18,009 bases of DNA from positions 41,723 through 59,731 of the forward strand of contig DHUU01000004.1 of the NCBI GenBank assembly GCA_002409325.1, read 5' to 3'. Below, piece after piece: positions 1 to 6,268 of this stretch. The stretch comes from Bacteroidales bacterium UBA5226. Lineage in GTDB: Bacteria; Bacteroidota; Bacteroidia; Bacteroidales; UBA932. Both the position numbers and the translations under genes were made by a program. Position 1 is the first letter of the stretch; every line of letters starts with the position of its first letter. The notes beneath the pieces were generated by a model that saw only the letters and a list, made by a program, of their open reading frames with translations, ran no database searches and had not been told where the DNA came from.

Positions 1-897
1 GCTCAGACCATGACGGCCCTGGAATATGCCCGGTTACACTCCGATTACGGAATATATCTGGGAAAACAGGTACGTTTATTTATGAAAAAATTCCAGGTAA
101 AGCCTCAATTGGCGGCTTCTCACGGTCACACCATTTTTCACCAGCCTTCCATCAGGCTTACCAGCCAGATAGGAAGCGGGGCGGGCATTGCCGCTGAAAG
201 TGGTATCCCGGTCATCTGTGATTTCAGGACCACCGATGTGGCACTTTACGGCCAGGGAGCCCCGCTGGTGCCGGTAGGCGACCGGTATCTTTTCGGAGAT
301 TTTGATTATTGCCTGAACCTGGGCGGATTTTCCAACATTTCTTCTGAAGCCCCAGATGGATCGAGGAAAGCATACGACATCACCGCTGTCAATTACGTTC
401 TGAATCATTACACCCGGTTGACAGGCGAAGATTACGACAAAGACGGGCTTCGCGCCCGCCGGGGGAAGGTGCATGACACCCTCCTGGATGCACTCAACCG
501 GCTACCTTACTATGCACAGAGCGGACCCCGCTCCCTGGGAAGGGAATGGGTAGAGGGCGAGGTATTCCCGCTGATCGGTTCTTTCGGGTTGACAACAGAA
601 GATATTCTGGCCACCTATTGTGAGCATGTGGCCATACAGACATCATATCATGTAAGACCCGGATCCAGGGTGCTGGTAACCGGCGGAGGGGCATTCAACC
701 GGTATTTGATGGAACGTATGGCCGCAAGGGCTGTCCGGGTGGATTATTTTATTCCGGATGAACTGACTGTCAATTTCAAGGAGGCGCTTATCTTTGCTTT
801 CCTTGGTGTGCTTTATGTGTGCGATATCCCGTCCTGCCTTTCGTCTGTGACCGGGAGCCTGCATGATAATATTGGCGGTGCGCTCTATAAATGTTGA
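1..897 (+). CDS. anmK: Anhydro-N-acetylmuramic acid kinase, 5' end outside the window
   Basis: The frame is open from base 1 (codons for A, Q, T precede the first in-window ATG at 10), so this is the 3' part of a longer gene. About 298 residues are visible, against roughly 350-370 for the family. The enzyme phosphorylates and hydrates 1,6-anhydro-MurNAc to MurNAc-6-phosphate in cytoplasmic peptidoglycan recycling. Visible family blocks are ASHGHTIFHQP, CDFRTTDVALYGQGAPLVP, LNLGGFSNIS, the YDITAVNYVLN segment where the sugar-kinase catalytic Asp is expected, YDKDGLRARRG and the C-terminal ATP-site motif TGGGAFNRYLM. The catalytic segment reads YDITAVN rather than the proteobacterial FDTGPGN; I recall such variants in Bacteroidetes homologues. 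The gene ends 69 bp before rplS, which has its own promoter. The family call is firm; the exact substrate is inferred. Confidence 0.9.
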   Translation, partial: AQTMTALEYARLHSDYGIYLGKQVRLFMKKFQVKPQLAASHGHTIFHQPSIRLTSQIGSGAGIAAESGIPVICDFRTTDVALYGQGAPLVPVGDRYLFGDFDYCLNLGGFSNISSEAPDGSRKAYDITAVNYVLNHYTRLTGEDYDKDGLRARRGKVHDTLLDALNRLPYYAQSGPRSLGREWVEGEVFPLIGSFGLTTEDILATYCEHVAIQTSYHVRPGSRVLVTGGGAFNRYLMERMAARAVRVDYFIPDELTVNFKEALIFAFLGVLYVCDIPSCLSSVTGSLHDNIGGALYKC

Positions 898-904
898 TAA
901 AAAG

Positions 905-935
905 TTTGGGCAAAAGGAAAAAAACGCTACCTTTG
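905..935 (+). promoter_or_regulatory. Bacteroidetes-type promoter of rplS
   Basis: TTTG at 905-908 (-33 element) and TACCTTTG at 928-935 (-7 element, consensus TAnnTTTG) are separated by 19 nt. The start site should lie about 5-7 nt after the -7 element, giving a leader of roughly 25 nt before the rplS ATG at 967. This is the best-matched promoter in the window, as expected for a ribosomal protein gene. Confidence 0.8.
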
Positions 936-966
936 CAGGCTCAAAATTAACACCACACGTACGAAG

Positions 967-1341
967 ATGGACTTAATAAAAGTAGCAGAACAAGCATGTA
1001 CCGGCGAAAGTAAGAATTTTCCGGTTTTTAAATCAGGTGATACCATTACGGTAACCTATATTATTAAGGATGAGACAAAGGAACGTCTACAGAAATTCCG
1101 CGGGGTATGCATTCAGCGCAAAGGATCCGGAGCAACGGAAACTTTTACTGTAAGGAAGATGTCAAACGGAGTGGGTGTAGAACGCATATTCCCGTCAAAT
1201 TCACCGTTTATAGATTCCATAGAAGTTAACAAATACGGGAAGGTCCGCCGCGCACGCATTTTCTACCTGCGCAACCTTACCGGTAAAAAGGCCCGCATCA
1301 AAGAAAGAAGGGTCGTTATGGAAAAACCTGCAGAAGCCTGA
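967..1341 (+). CDS. rplS: 50S ribosomal protein L19
   Basis: The 124-residue product matches bL19 along its length: the FKSGDTITVTYIIKD segment near the N-terminus, then FRGVCIQRKGSGATETFTVRK, the VGVERIFPSNSPFIDSIEV block and the basic KVRRARIFYLRN stretch. L19 lies at the 30S-50S interface of the ribosome. E. coli L19 is 115 residues, so this is full length with a short C-terminal tail (RRVVMEKPAEA). The start follows a clear promoter. The stop is only 7 nt before a tRNA-Arg gene, so the two are probably cotranscribed and the tRNA processed from the shared transcript. Confidence 0.97.
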   Translation: MDLIKVAEQACTGESKNFPVFKSGDTITVTYIIKDETKERLQKFRGVCIQRKGSGATETFTVRKMSNGVGVERIFPSNSPFIDSIEVNKYGKVRRARIFYLRNLTGKKARIKERRVVMEKPAEA

Positions 1342-1348
1342 AAATTAT

Positions 1349-1422
1349 GGCCCCGTAGCTCAACTGAATAGAGCATTTGACTACGGATCAAAAGGTTACA
1401 GGTTTGAATCCTGTCGGGGTCA
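1349..1422 (+). tRNA. tRNA-Arg(ACG)
   Basis: A full cloverleaf can be folded by eye. Acceptor arms are 1349-1355 (GGCCCCG) and 1415-1421 (CGGGGTC, one G-U pair) with discriminator A1422. The D stem is GCTC/GAGC (1358-1361, 1371-1374). The anticodon stem is TTTGA/TCAAA with loop CTACGGA, so the anticodon is ACG at 1383-1385. The variable loop is 5 nt, and the T stem is ACAGG/CCTGT with loop TTTGAAT. The anticodon decodes CGN arginine codons, with A34 presumably edited to inosine. The 3' CCA is not encoded (CTT follows the discriminator). The D loop has G18 but A at position 19, and the T loop has U at position 56. Confidence 0.96.
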
Positions 1423-1425
1423 CTT

Positions 1426-1462
1426 AAGTGGCGCGGTGTCCGCAAGATGCTGCGCCATTTTT
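1426..1462 (+). terminator. Hairpin plus T-run after tRNA-Arg
   Basis: AAGTGGCGC (1426-1434) pairs with GCGCCATTT (1452-1460) around a 17-nt loop, allowing one G-U pair, and the 3' arm merges into a T-run at 1458-1462. This fits an intrinsic terminator closing the rplS-tRNA-Arg transcript and separating it from umuDC. The loop is rather large and could form a small inner stem (GCGG/CCGC). Confidence 0.6.
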
Positions 1463-1475
1463 ATTGAAGATTACC

Positions 1476-1483
1476 TACCTTTG
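1476..1483 (+). promoter_or_regulatory. -7 promoter element of umuDC
   Basis: TACCTTTG matches TAnnTTTG exactly and ends 5 nt before the umuD ATG. No good TTG lies at the expected -33 spacing; only a T-run is present. The position implies transcription starts at or near the initiator ATG, a leaderless or nearly leaderless mRNA. I see no palindrome that would identify an SOS operator. Confidence 0.6.
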
Positions 1484-1488
1484 TTTTC

Positions 1489-1899
1489 ATGAAACTGTAC
1501 TTGCCTTCAGATGAAGAATCAACGCTGCCTTTGGTGGAAGGCGTAAAATGCGGATTTCCCTCTCCTGCAGAGGATTTTTCCGATATGCGGCTCAATATCA
1601 CAGAGGAGATTGTCAAGAATCCGGCTTCTACCTTCTATGCCCGGGTGAGTGGCAACAGCATGATCAATGACGGGATAGGGGACGGAGATATTCTGGTGGT
1701 GGACAAATCGGTGGACCCGTACGATGGTTGCATTGCCATCTGTTATGTAGACGGGGAATTCACCCTCAAGCACGTTGAAAAGCACGAAGACCATATCTTG
1801 CTGGTACCGGGGAATAAAAAATACCAGACAATACGGATAACCGCAGACAATCATTTTGTCATATGGGGCGTGGTGCGCTATGTGATCAAAAAACTCTGA
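1489..1899 (+). CDS. umuD: UmuD-like S24 autoprotease, translesion polymerase subunit
   Basis: A 136-residue protein of the LexA/UmuD S24 family (E. coli UmuD is 139). The self-cleavage site is C21-G22 in VKCGFPSPAEDF. The catalytic serine is S57 in VSGNSM and the catalytic lysine is K94 in GEFTLKH, with the usual spacing. There is no N-terminal DNA-binding domain, which separates it from LexA. In the known system, RecA filaments promote cleavage to UmuD', which joins UmuC to form Pol V. The stop is 2 nt before the umuC ATG. The first ATG must be the start because the next Met (M33) lies beyond the cleavage site. Whether it is SOS-controlled in this organism is not visible. Confidence 0.93.
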   Translation: MKLYLPSDEESTLPLVEGVKCGFPSPAEDFSDMRLNITEEIVKNPASTFYARVSGNSMINDGIGDGDILVVDKSVDPYDGCIAICYVDGEFTLKHVEKHEDHILLVPGNKKYQTIRITADNHFVIWGVVRYVIKKL

Positions 1900-1901
1900 C
1901 C

Positions 1902-3167
1902 ATGTATGCGCTGGCCGATTGCAATAATTTCTTTGTCAGTTGTGAAAGGGTATTCAACCCCGGCCTGAACGGGTGTCCGGTCATAGTCCTGTCCAACAAC
2001 GACGGGTGTGCTGTATCGCGCAGCAATGAAGCCAAGGCCCTGGGTATCAAAATGGGTGTTCCCCTGTACCAGATCCGGGATATCGTGGAAAAACACAATG
2101 TAGCCGTGTTTTCTTCCAATTTTGCCCTTTACGGGGATATGTCCAGGCGCGTACACCTGACGCTGCGGCAGCTGGCTCCTGCCATAGAGATATATTCCAT
2201 TGACGAAGCTTTTCTGGACCTTCGCGGAATGGAGCGCACAGATTTGGATGCCTTCGCCAAAAAAGCCTCGGCCCTGTGCCTGAAAAACACAGGGATCCCT
2301 GTTTCCATAGGCGTTGCCCCTACCAAAACGCTGGCCAAAATTGCCTCCAAAACCTGCAAAAACCGCCCCGAATTGCAGGGAGGTTATTTCCTATACAAAC
2401 AAGAGGAGATTGACCGGATTCTGCCCACCGTCCCCGTTGAAGATATCTGGGGCATAGGACGTCGTTTTTCTAAAATGCTGCATTCCTACGGGGTGAAGAC
2501 GGCCGCCGGTTTTATACAATTGCCGCCCGATTGGGTGCAAAAACAGATGAGCATTACCGGTCTCAGGACATGGAAGGAATTGCAGGGAGAATCATGCATT
2601 GATTTTTCGGACCATGTACCGCCAAAAAAACAAATCTGTATTTCCCGCAGTTTTGCAAGGGAGATAACAGATTATGTGAAACTTTCCGAACAGGTTTCCC
2701 TTTTTACCGCTATGGTCTGTGAAAAACTCCGCAGGCAGCACAGTGCCGCTTACCAGGTTATTGTATTTGTCCTGACCAACCGTTTTAAAGCTAATGTGCC
2801 ACAGCAGTATGAAAGCCGTCTGATTACCTTCCCCGTTGCCTCGTCCAGCACCCTTGAGATCAACCGTGCAGTACTCAAGGAACTGTCTTTCCTCTTCCGC
2901 AAGGGATACGCCTACAAGAAAGCCGGTGTGATCCTGACCGGCATTATCCCCGGCAATGCGGTACAGTTGAGTTTATATGATACGACAGACCGGTTGAAAC
3001 ATGCCCGCCTGATGCAGGTTATGGACCAGGTCAACACCCGGATCGGCCGCGGCACACTGGCCATGGCAACCGAATCGGCAGAAGGCATCAAAATGAACCG
3101 GCAGCACCTGTCTCCACAGTACACTACCAGGTGGTCGGATATCCCGGTAGTAAAATCTTCGGGATAA
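1902..3167 (+). CDS. umuC: UmuC-like Y-family DNA polymerase (Pol V catalytic subunit)
   Basis: 421 residues, starting at the ATG 2 nt after umuD; an upstream in-frame extension would run into umuD. Y-family motifs are D6 in LADCNNFF, SNNDGCAVSRSNEAK, and the catalytic pair D101-E102 in YSIDEAFLD. GIPVSIGVAPTKTLAKIASK follows, then the helix-hairpin-helix segment VEDIWGIGRRFSKML. QLSLYD near the C-terminus fits a sliding-clamp binding motif. The C-terminal ~50 residues (MDQVNTRIGRGTLAMATES and on) resemble the DUF4113 tail usual for UmuC. It inserts nucleotides opposite damaged template bases with low fidelity. Full length, no lesions seen. Its stop codon region abuts the first operator of the next operon. 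Confidence 0.95.
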   Translation: MYALADCNNFFVSCERVFNPGLNGCPVIVLSNNDGCAVSRSNEAKALGIKMGVPLYQIRDIVEKHNVAVFSSNFALYGDMSRRVHLTLRQLAPAIEIYSIDEAFLDLRGMERTDLDAFAKKASALCLKNTGIPVSIGVAPTKTLAKIASKTCKNRPELQGGYFLYKQEEIDRILPTVPVEDIWGIGRRFSKMLHSYGVKTAAGFIQLPPDWVQKQMSITGLRTWKELQGESCIDFSDHVPPKKQICISRSFAREITDYVKLSEQVSLFTAMVCEKLRRQHSAAYQVIVFVLTNRFKANVPQQYESRLITFPVASSSTLEINRAVLKELSFLFRKGYAYKKAGVILTGIIPGNAVQLSLYDTTDRLKHARLMQVMDQVNTRIGRGTLAMATESAEGIKMNRQHLSPQYTTRWSDIPVVKSSG

Positions 3168-3183
3168 ACTATAAAAAATAGTT
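3167..3183. promoter_or_regulatory. BlaI-type operator 1 (inverted repeat)
   Basis: AACTATAAAAAATAGTT is a perfect 6-5-6 inverted repeat. Its core is AACTA-N7-TAGTT. Its right arm contains the TTG (3182-3184) that serves as the -33 element of the blaI promoter. Its first base is the last base of the umuC stop codon. Operator function is inferred from symmetry, position and the adjacent BlaI gene. Confidence 0.7.
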
Positions 3184-3211
3184 GCATAACTAAAATATAT
3201 AGTTACATTTG
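3182..3211 (+). promoter_or_regulatory. Promoter of the blaI-M56 operon
   Basis: TTG at 3182-3184 and TACATTTG at 3204-3211 are separated by 19 nt, the Bacteroidetes spacing. Both elements are embedded in or touch the two inverted repeats, so repressor binding should block RNA polymerase. The expected transcript start is near 3217, giving a leader of about 15 nt before the ATG at 3233. Confidence 0.75.
3187..3205. promoter_or_regulatory. BlaI-type operator 2 (inverted repeat)
   Basis: TAACTAAAATATATAGTTA has the same AACTA-N7-TAGTT core as operator 1. The two centres (3175 and 3196) are 21 bp apart, two helical turns, so dimers would bind the same DNA face. It lies between the -33 and -7 elements and overlaps the first two bases of the -7 element. 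Confidence 0.7.
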
Positions 3212-3232
3212 CAGTGTAATCATCATTTTATT

Positions 3233-3592
3233 ATGAAACTCACTGCAAAAGAAGAAGAAATCATGTCCTTTTTCTGGGAAAAGGGTCCCCTCTTTGTCCG
3301 GGAGCTCCTGGATTATTATAACAACCCCAGACCGCATTTCAACACCTTGTCAACCATTGTGCGGGGATTGGAAGAAAAAGGCTTTCTGGACCACAAGGCC
3401 TTTGGCAATTCCCATCAGTATTTTGCCGTTGTAAGCCGTGAAGAGTTCAGCAAGTCTTCACTAAAGGGAGTTATCCGGAAATATTACAGCAGTTCTGCTT
3501 TCACCGCCGTATCTTCCCTTATAGAAGAAGAGGCAATTTCGTTAAGCGAACTGAAGAAACTCATAGCCGAGGTGGAACGAAAAAACGGTTGA
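3233..3592 (+). CDS. BlaI/MecI-family winged-helix repressor
   Basis: 119 residues from the ATG at 3233. A TTG 24 nt upstream is in frame but lies inside the -7 element, so it is rejected as a start. The family pattern is clear: LTAKEEEIMSFFWEKGPLFVRELL (helices 1-2, quoted only as a landmark), recognition helix NTLSTIVRGLEEKGFL at about 37-52, wing HQYFAVVSREEF, then a helical dimerisation tail. BlaI repressors bind as dimers to short palindromes and are cleaved when the partner M56 protease is activated. The downstream gene encodes that partner, starting 2 nt after this stop. No beta-lactamase or mec gene is present here, so the regulated target beyond its own operon is unknown. Confidence 0.92.
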   Translation: MKLTAKEEEIMSFFWEKGPLFVRELLDYYNNPRPHFNTLSTIVRGLEEKGFLDHKAFGNSHQYFAVVSREEFSKSSLKGVIRKYYSSSAFTAVSSLIEEEAISLSELKKLIAEVERKNG

Positions 3593-3594
3593 CC

Positions 3595-5418
3595 ATGGGG
3601 GCATTTGTAACATATGTATTAAAAGCGGGAGTTTTTCTTCTGGTTTTCTACCTGTTCAACCGGCTTTTTTTATCCCGGGAAACTTTTCACAGGTTCAACC
3701 GGATCGTATGGCTGCTGATCATCCCGCTTTCCCTGTTGCTGCCTTTCTGTGCCCCGGGATCCTTTGATCCCCTGGTCTGGTTTGGGCTAAAGGAACAGCA
3801 AGGGCAGATGCTCACTATTCCGGAAGGTATGACCGCTACAGTGATGGATCCCTCAAACGGATCTGTTGTCATGGCCCGTATGGTACAATGGATCCTCCTG
3901 GTATATTTCACCGGCATGTTGGTTTGTTTCCTGTTCGATGTCATATCTTATATAAAACTAACGGCCATATTGTGGAAAAACAAAGGCAACGGAAAGGGAG
4001 ACACATTTGGGGATCTGCTGGATGAATGCAAAAAACTTAGCAGGGTAAGAGGGAAGGTCAGGCTACTGGTCCATTCACAGGAAACTGCCCCGTTTAGCTG
4101 GATGCACTATATTGTTGTTTCTGAGCGGGATATGGTCGAGGACGGAAGGGATATCCTGATCCACGAATTGTCGCATATTCGTATGGGCCATTCCTGGGAC
4201 CTGATCCTCACAGACCTGCTCATTCTTTTCCAATGGTTCAATCCCGCTGCGTGGCTCATGAAACAATCCATTCAGCAAGTCCATGAATTCCAGGCCGACG
4301 ATGCGGTCCTAAAAGCAGGCATTAGTGCAAAACAATACCAACTATTATTAATTAAGAAAGCTGTTGGCACAAGACGCTACTCCATGGCCAACAGCTTTAA
4401 TCACAGCAAACTCAAAAAAAGAATTACCATGATGTGGAAAAAGAAATCAAGTAAATGGGCGTTAGCAAAGTGCCTATACGCTCTGCCTCTCGCATTCATT
4501 GCCGTTTCGGCATTTGCTACACCTGAAATCTCCGGCAGGTTGTCAGAGATTTCCTCTGTCAAAGATATAAAAATTTCTTTGCAACAGAACATGACACCCC
4601 AGGATCCTCCTACTCCGCCTCCTTCCCCTCCTGTTGTCGTTCCCGCGCCCACTGACGTCATTCCCATTCCCCATGGCGTGCAGGATACGCTGGTCTCCCT
4701 TGGCGTGATTGATATCAAACCTTTGTTCGCCAACGGAAAAGATGAAAATGAATTTACACGATGGGTATTTGAACATGTAAAATACCCCGGTGAGGCTAAA
4801 ACCAAAGGGATTCAGGGTAGGGTGGTCGCTGCTTTTGTGCTAAACCACGAAGGAAATGTTACAGATGTACAAATACTCAGGGGAGTACATCCCTTGCTGG
4901 ATGCAGAATGCATCCGCGTACTGGAGTCATCTCCAAAATGGGAACGTCCAGGGATGCATGAAGGCAAGACAGTTAACGTTAGATACAATTTCCCGTTAAA
5001 CTTTTCACTAAAAAAAGATAAAAAAGATGAAGTGTCGGTGAAGCAATCAACCAATCCGGAAGACCAGGACCTGGAGCCTGCCATTTTTGCCAACGGAAAA
5101 GGGGAAAATGAATTTGTTGCATGGACACTCCGGCAGGTTAGATATCCCAGCGATGCAAAGGAACAAGGTATTCAAGGCCGCCTGATAGCTTCCTATGTGC
5201 TTTCCGAAGATGGATTTATTACCGATGTCGAAATCCTCAGAGGAATAAATCCTTCTATTGATGCCGAGGCAATCCGTGTCCTGAAATCATCCCCTAAATG
5301 GGAAAAACCTGCCATGAAAGAAGGTGTCCCGATAAAAGTTTCTTATGTGATGCCAATGAATTTCATGTTGAGGGGTAAAGAGCAGGATAGCATAATAAAT
5401 GAAAAGGTGTCCAATTAA
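3595..5418 (+). CDS. BlaR1-like M56 metallopeptidase with two C-terminal TonB domains
   Basis: 607 residues from the ATG 2 nt after the BlaI stop (a TTG 6 nt upstream is less likely). Hydrophobic segments lie at about 4-26, 35-52, 95-120 and 288-307. The zinc protease signature HELSH is at 190-194, with EFQAD at 231-235 supplying the third ligand, so the site looks intact and cytoplasmic as in BlaR1. After the last membrane segment comes a proline-rich linker (about 335-357), then two TonB C-terminal-like domains at 377-472 and 497-592. In BlaR1 the corresponding extracytoplasmic part is a penicillin-binding sensor; here it is replaced. Likely role: sense an envelope signal and inactivate the BlaI repressor. 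The ligand is unknown. Confidence 0.9.
   Translation: MGAFVTYVLKAGVFLLVFYLFNRLFLSRETFHRFNRIVWLLIIPLSLLLPFCAPGSFDPLVWFGLKEQQGQMLTIPEGMTATVMDPSNGSVVMARMVQWILLVYFTGMLVCFLFDVISYIKLTAILWKNKGNGKGDTFGDLLDECKKLSRVRGKVRLLVHSQETAPFSWMHYIVVSERDMVEDGRDILIHELSHIRMGHSWDLILTDLLILFQWFNPAAWLMKQSIQQVHEFQADDAVLKAGISAKQYQLLLIKKAVGTRRYSMANSFNHSKLKKRITMMWKKKSSKWALAKCLYALPLAFIAVSAFATPEISGRLSEISSVKDIKISLQQNMTPQDPPTPPPSPPVVVPAPTDVIPIPHGVQDTLVSLGVIDIKPLFANGKDENEFTRWVFEHVKYPGEAKTKGIQGRVVAAFVLNHEGNVTDVQILRGVHPLLDAECIRVLESSPKWERPGMHEGKTVNVRYNFPLNFSLKKDKKDEVSVKQSTNPEDQDLEPAIFANGKGENEFVAWTLRQVRYPSDAKEQGIQGRLIASYVLSEDGFITDVEILRGINPSIDAEAIRVLKSSPKWEKPAMKEGVPIKVSYVMPMNFMLRGKEQDSIINEKVSN
4723..5010 (+). repeat. TonB C-terminal domain, copy 1 (tandem intragenic duplication)
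   Basis: Encodes 96 residues beginning LFANGKDENEF and ending PLNFSL. It aligns without gaps to copy 2, 360 bp downstream, with 55 of 96 residues identical by my hand count. The conserved core is YP..AK..GIQGR, TDV.ILRG and SSPKWE.P.M.EG. Confidence 0.88.
5083..5370 (+). repeat. TonB C-terminal domain, copy 2 (tandem intragenic duplication)
   Basis: Encodes 96 residues beginning IFANGKGENEF and ending PMNFML. A charged spacer of 24 residues (rich in K, D and E) separates it from copy 1. Many synonymous differences between the copies indicate an old duplication rather than a recent one. Confidence 0.88.
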
Positions 5419-5479
5419 CCCATTATTGTTGGTTATATAGTAAAATTGAAATAACTACCACGTCTACGCCAGTGCACCT

Positions 5480-5651
5480 CATCTGGGGATATCCGGAACC
5501 CCATTGTTCGTTCCCTATGGCCACCATCTTTAGCCCACAGGGTTCTGGATGTCCCATTTGAGCCCTGAGTTTTCCCCTGCGGCTATCTTTTTTTTATCAT
5601 ATCTGCATACAGACCTCCGTCGGCGCCAAAATTGATATCTTCATAAGTAAA
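5480..5651 (-). pseudogene. Decayed relic of a GH51 alpha-L-arabinofuranosidase
   Basis: Read on the minus strand, 5642-5586 encodes EDINFGADGGLYADMIKKR, then a stop. This matches the N-terminal GH51 block (FEDIN.aADGGLYAE...NR). After about 40 nt and a frame change, 5545-5480 encodes EPCGLKMVAIGNEQWGSGYP, matching the GH51 block that holds the acid/base Glu (GNE). In an intact enzyme these blocks lie hundreds of residues apart, so a large internal deletion plus frameshifts and loss of the C-terminal half are implied. The rest of the 268-bp gap between the flanking plus-strand genes shows no other clear feature. The match is from memory of family motifs, not a search. Confidence 0.72.
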
Positions 5652-5686
5652 TTTAAAAATTGCAATTTTATTTATATTTTTATCCT

Positions 5687-6268
5687 ATGAAACGTGTGCA
5701 ATTTTCTTTTGTCTTATTGCTGGTACTGTTTATTACCTCGTGCAGTAATTTTTCTTCCATAGAGAAACACCGCATTGGATTGCCGGAACAGGGAGATTCC
5801 GTCATGCATATTTTTACTAACCTGAATGAGCAGGAACTGAGTTTTCTGCACCTTCAAGCCTGCCCGTTAACCCGCAGAGACATGCATTCGCAGGTCTATA
5901 CTACGCTTAAAAACAGGATGCTGGCTACTGTGCTGGATACAGCCAACACAGGGGTGGGAATTGCTGCACCGCAGGTAGGCATTAGCAAACAGCTGATTGC
6001 CGTCCAACGCTTTGACAAGGATGGAAACCCTTTCGAATTTTATGTCAATCCTACGATCGAAAACTACAGCCAGGACATGAAATGGGGCTGGGAAGGTTGT
6101 CTTTCTGTTCCCGGAGAAAGAGATACTGTCTTACGGGCTACCCAGGTGATCATTTCATACAGGGACCCGGTTTCATGGGATATACTGCGCGATACCGTAG
6201 ATGGTTTCACCGCCGTGATATTCCAGCATGAAACAGATCACCTTAGCGGGAAGCTATATATCGACTGA
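5687..6268 (+). CDS. Peptide deformylase homologue with lipoprotein signal peptide
   Basis: 193 residues from the ATG at 5687 (an upstream in-frame TTG at 5660 would bury the signal peptide). Residues 1-19 form a lipoprotein signal: basic MKR, a hydrophobic core and lipobox ITSC with C19. All three deformylase motifs are intact: GVGIAAPQ (89-96), EGCLS with metal ligand C138, and QHETDH with H181, E182 and H185. The active site therefore looks complete. Deformylases normally remove formyl groups from nascent proteins in the cytoplasm; a membrane-anchored exported form must have another substrate, perhaps formylated or signal peptides in the periplasm (speculative). No aspartate-rich surface-export signal follows C19. 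Its 3' end overlaps the dehydrogenase gene by 26 bp. Confidence 0.88.
   Translation: MKRVQFSFVLLLVLFITSCSNFSSIEKHRIGLPEQGDSVMHIFTNLNEQELSFLHLQACPLTRRDMHSQVYTTLKNRMLATVLDTANTGVGIAAPQVGISKQLIAVQRFDKDGNPFEFYVNPTIENYSQDMKWGWEGCLSVPGERDTVLRATQVIISYRDPVSWDILRDTVDGFTAVIFQHETDHLSGKLYID

Noticed and set aside
76..474. 132-residue minus-strand ORF
   Set aside because: Antisense to the conserved AnmK coding frame, with no family motif or promoter.
1263..1445. Minus-strand 60-residue ORF reading DRIQTCNLLIRSQMLYSVELRG across the tRNA
   Set aside because: This is the well-known spurious translation of the antisense strand of a tRNA gene; it overlaps rplS and tRNA-Arg completely.
1349..1488. tRNA-Arg as attachment site of an integrated element carrying umuDC
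   Set aside because: No integrase and no direct repeat of the tRNA 3' end was found downstream in the window.
3209..3232. Upstream TTG start for the BlaI repressor
   Set aside because: The TTG is part of the -7 promoter element, so it would not be in the transcript; the ATG at 3233 begins the conserved domain.
5425..5456. Possible third operator (TATAGT...AACTAC) after the M56 gene
   Set aside because: The half-sites are in the opposite order and wrongly spaced compared with AACTA-N7-TAGTT.
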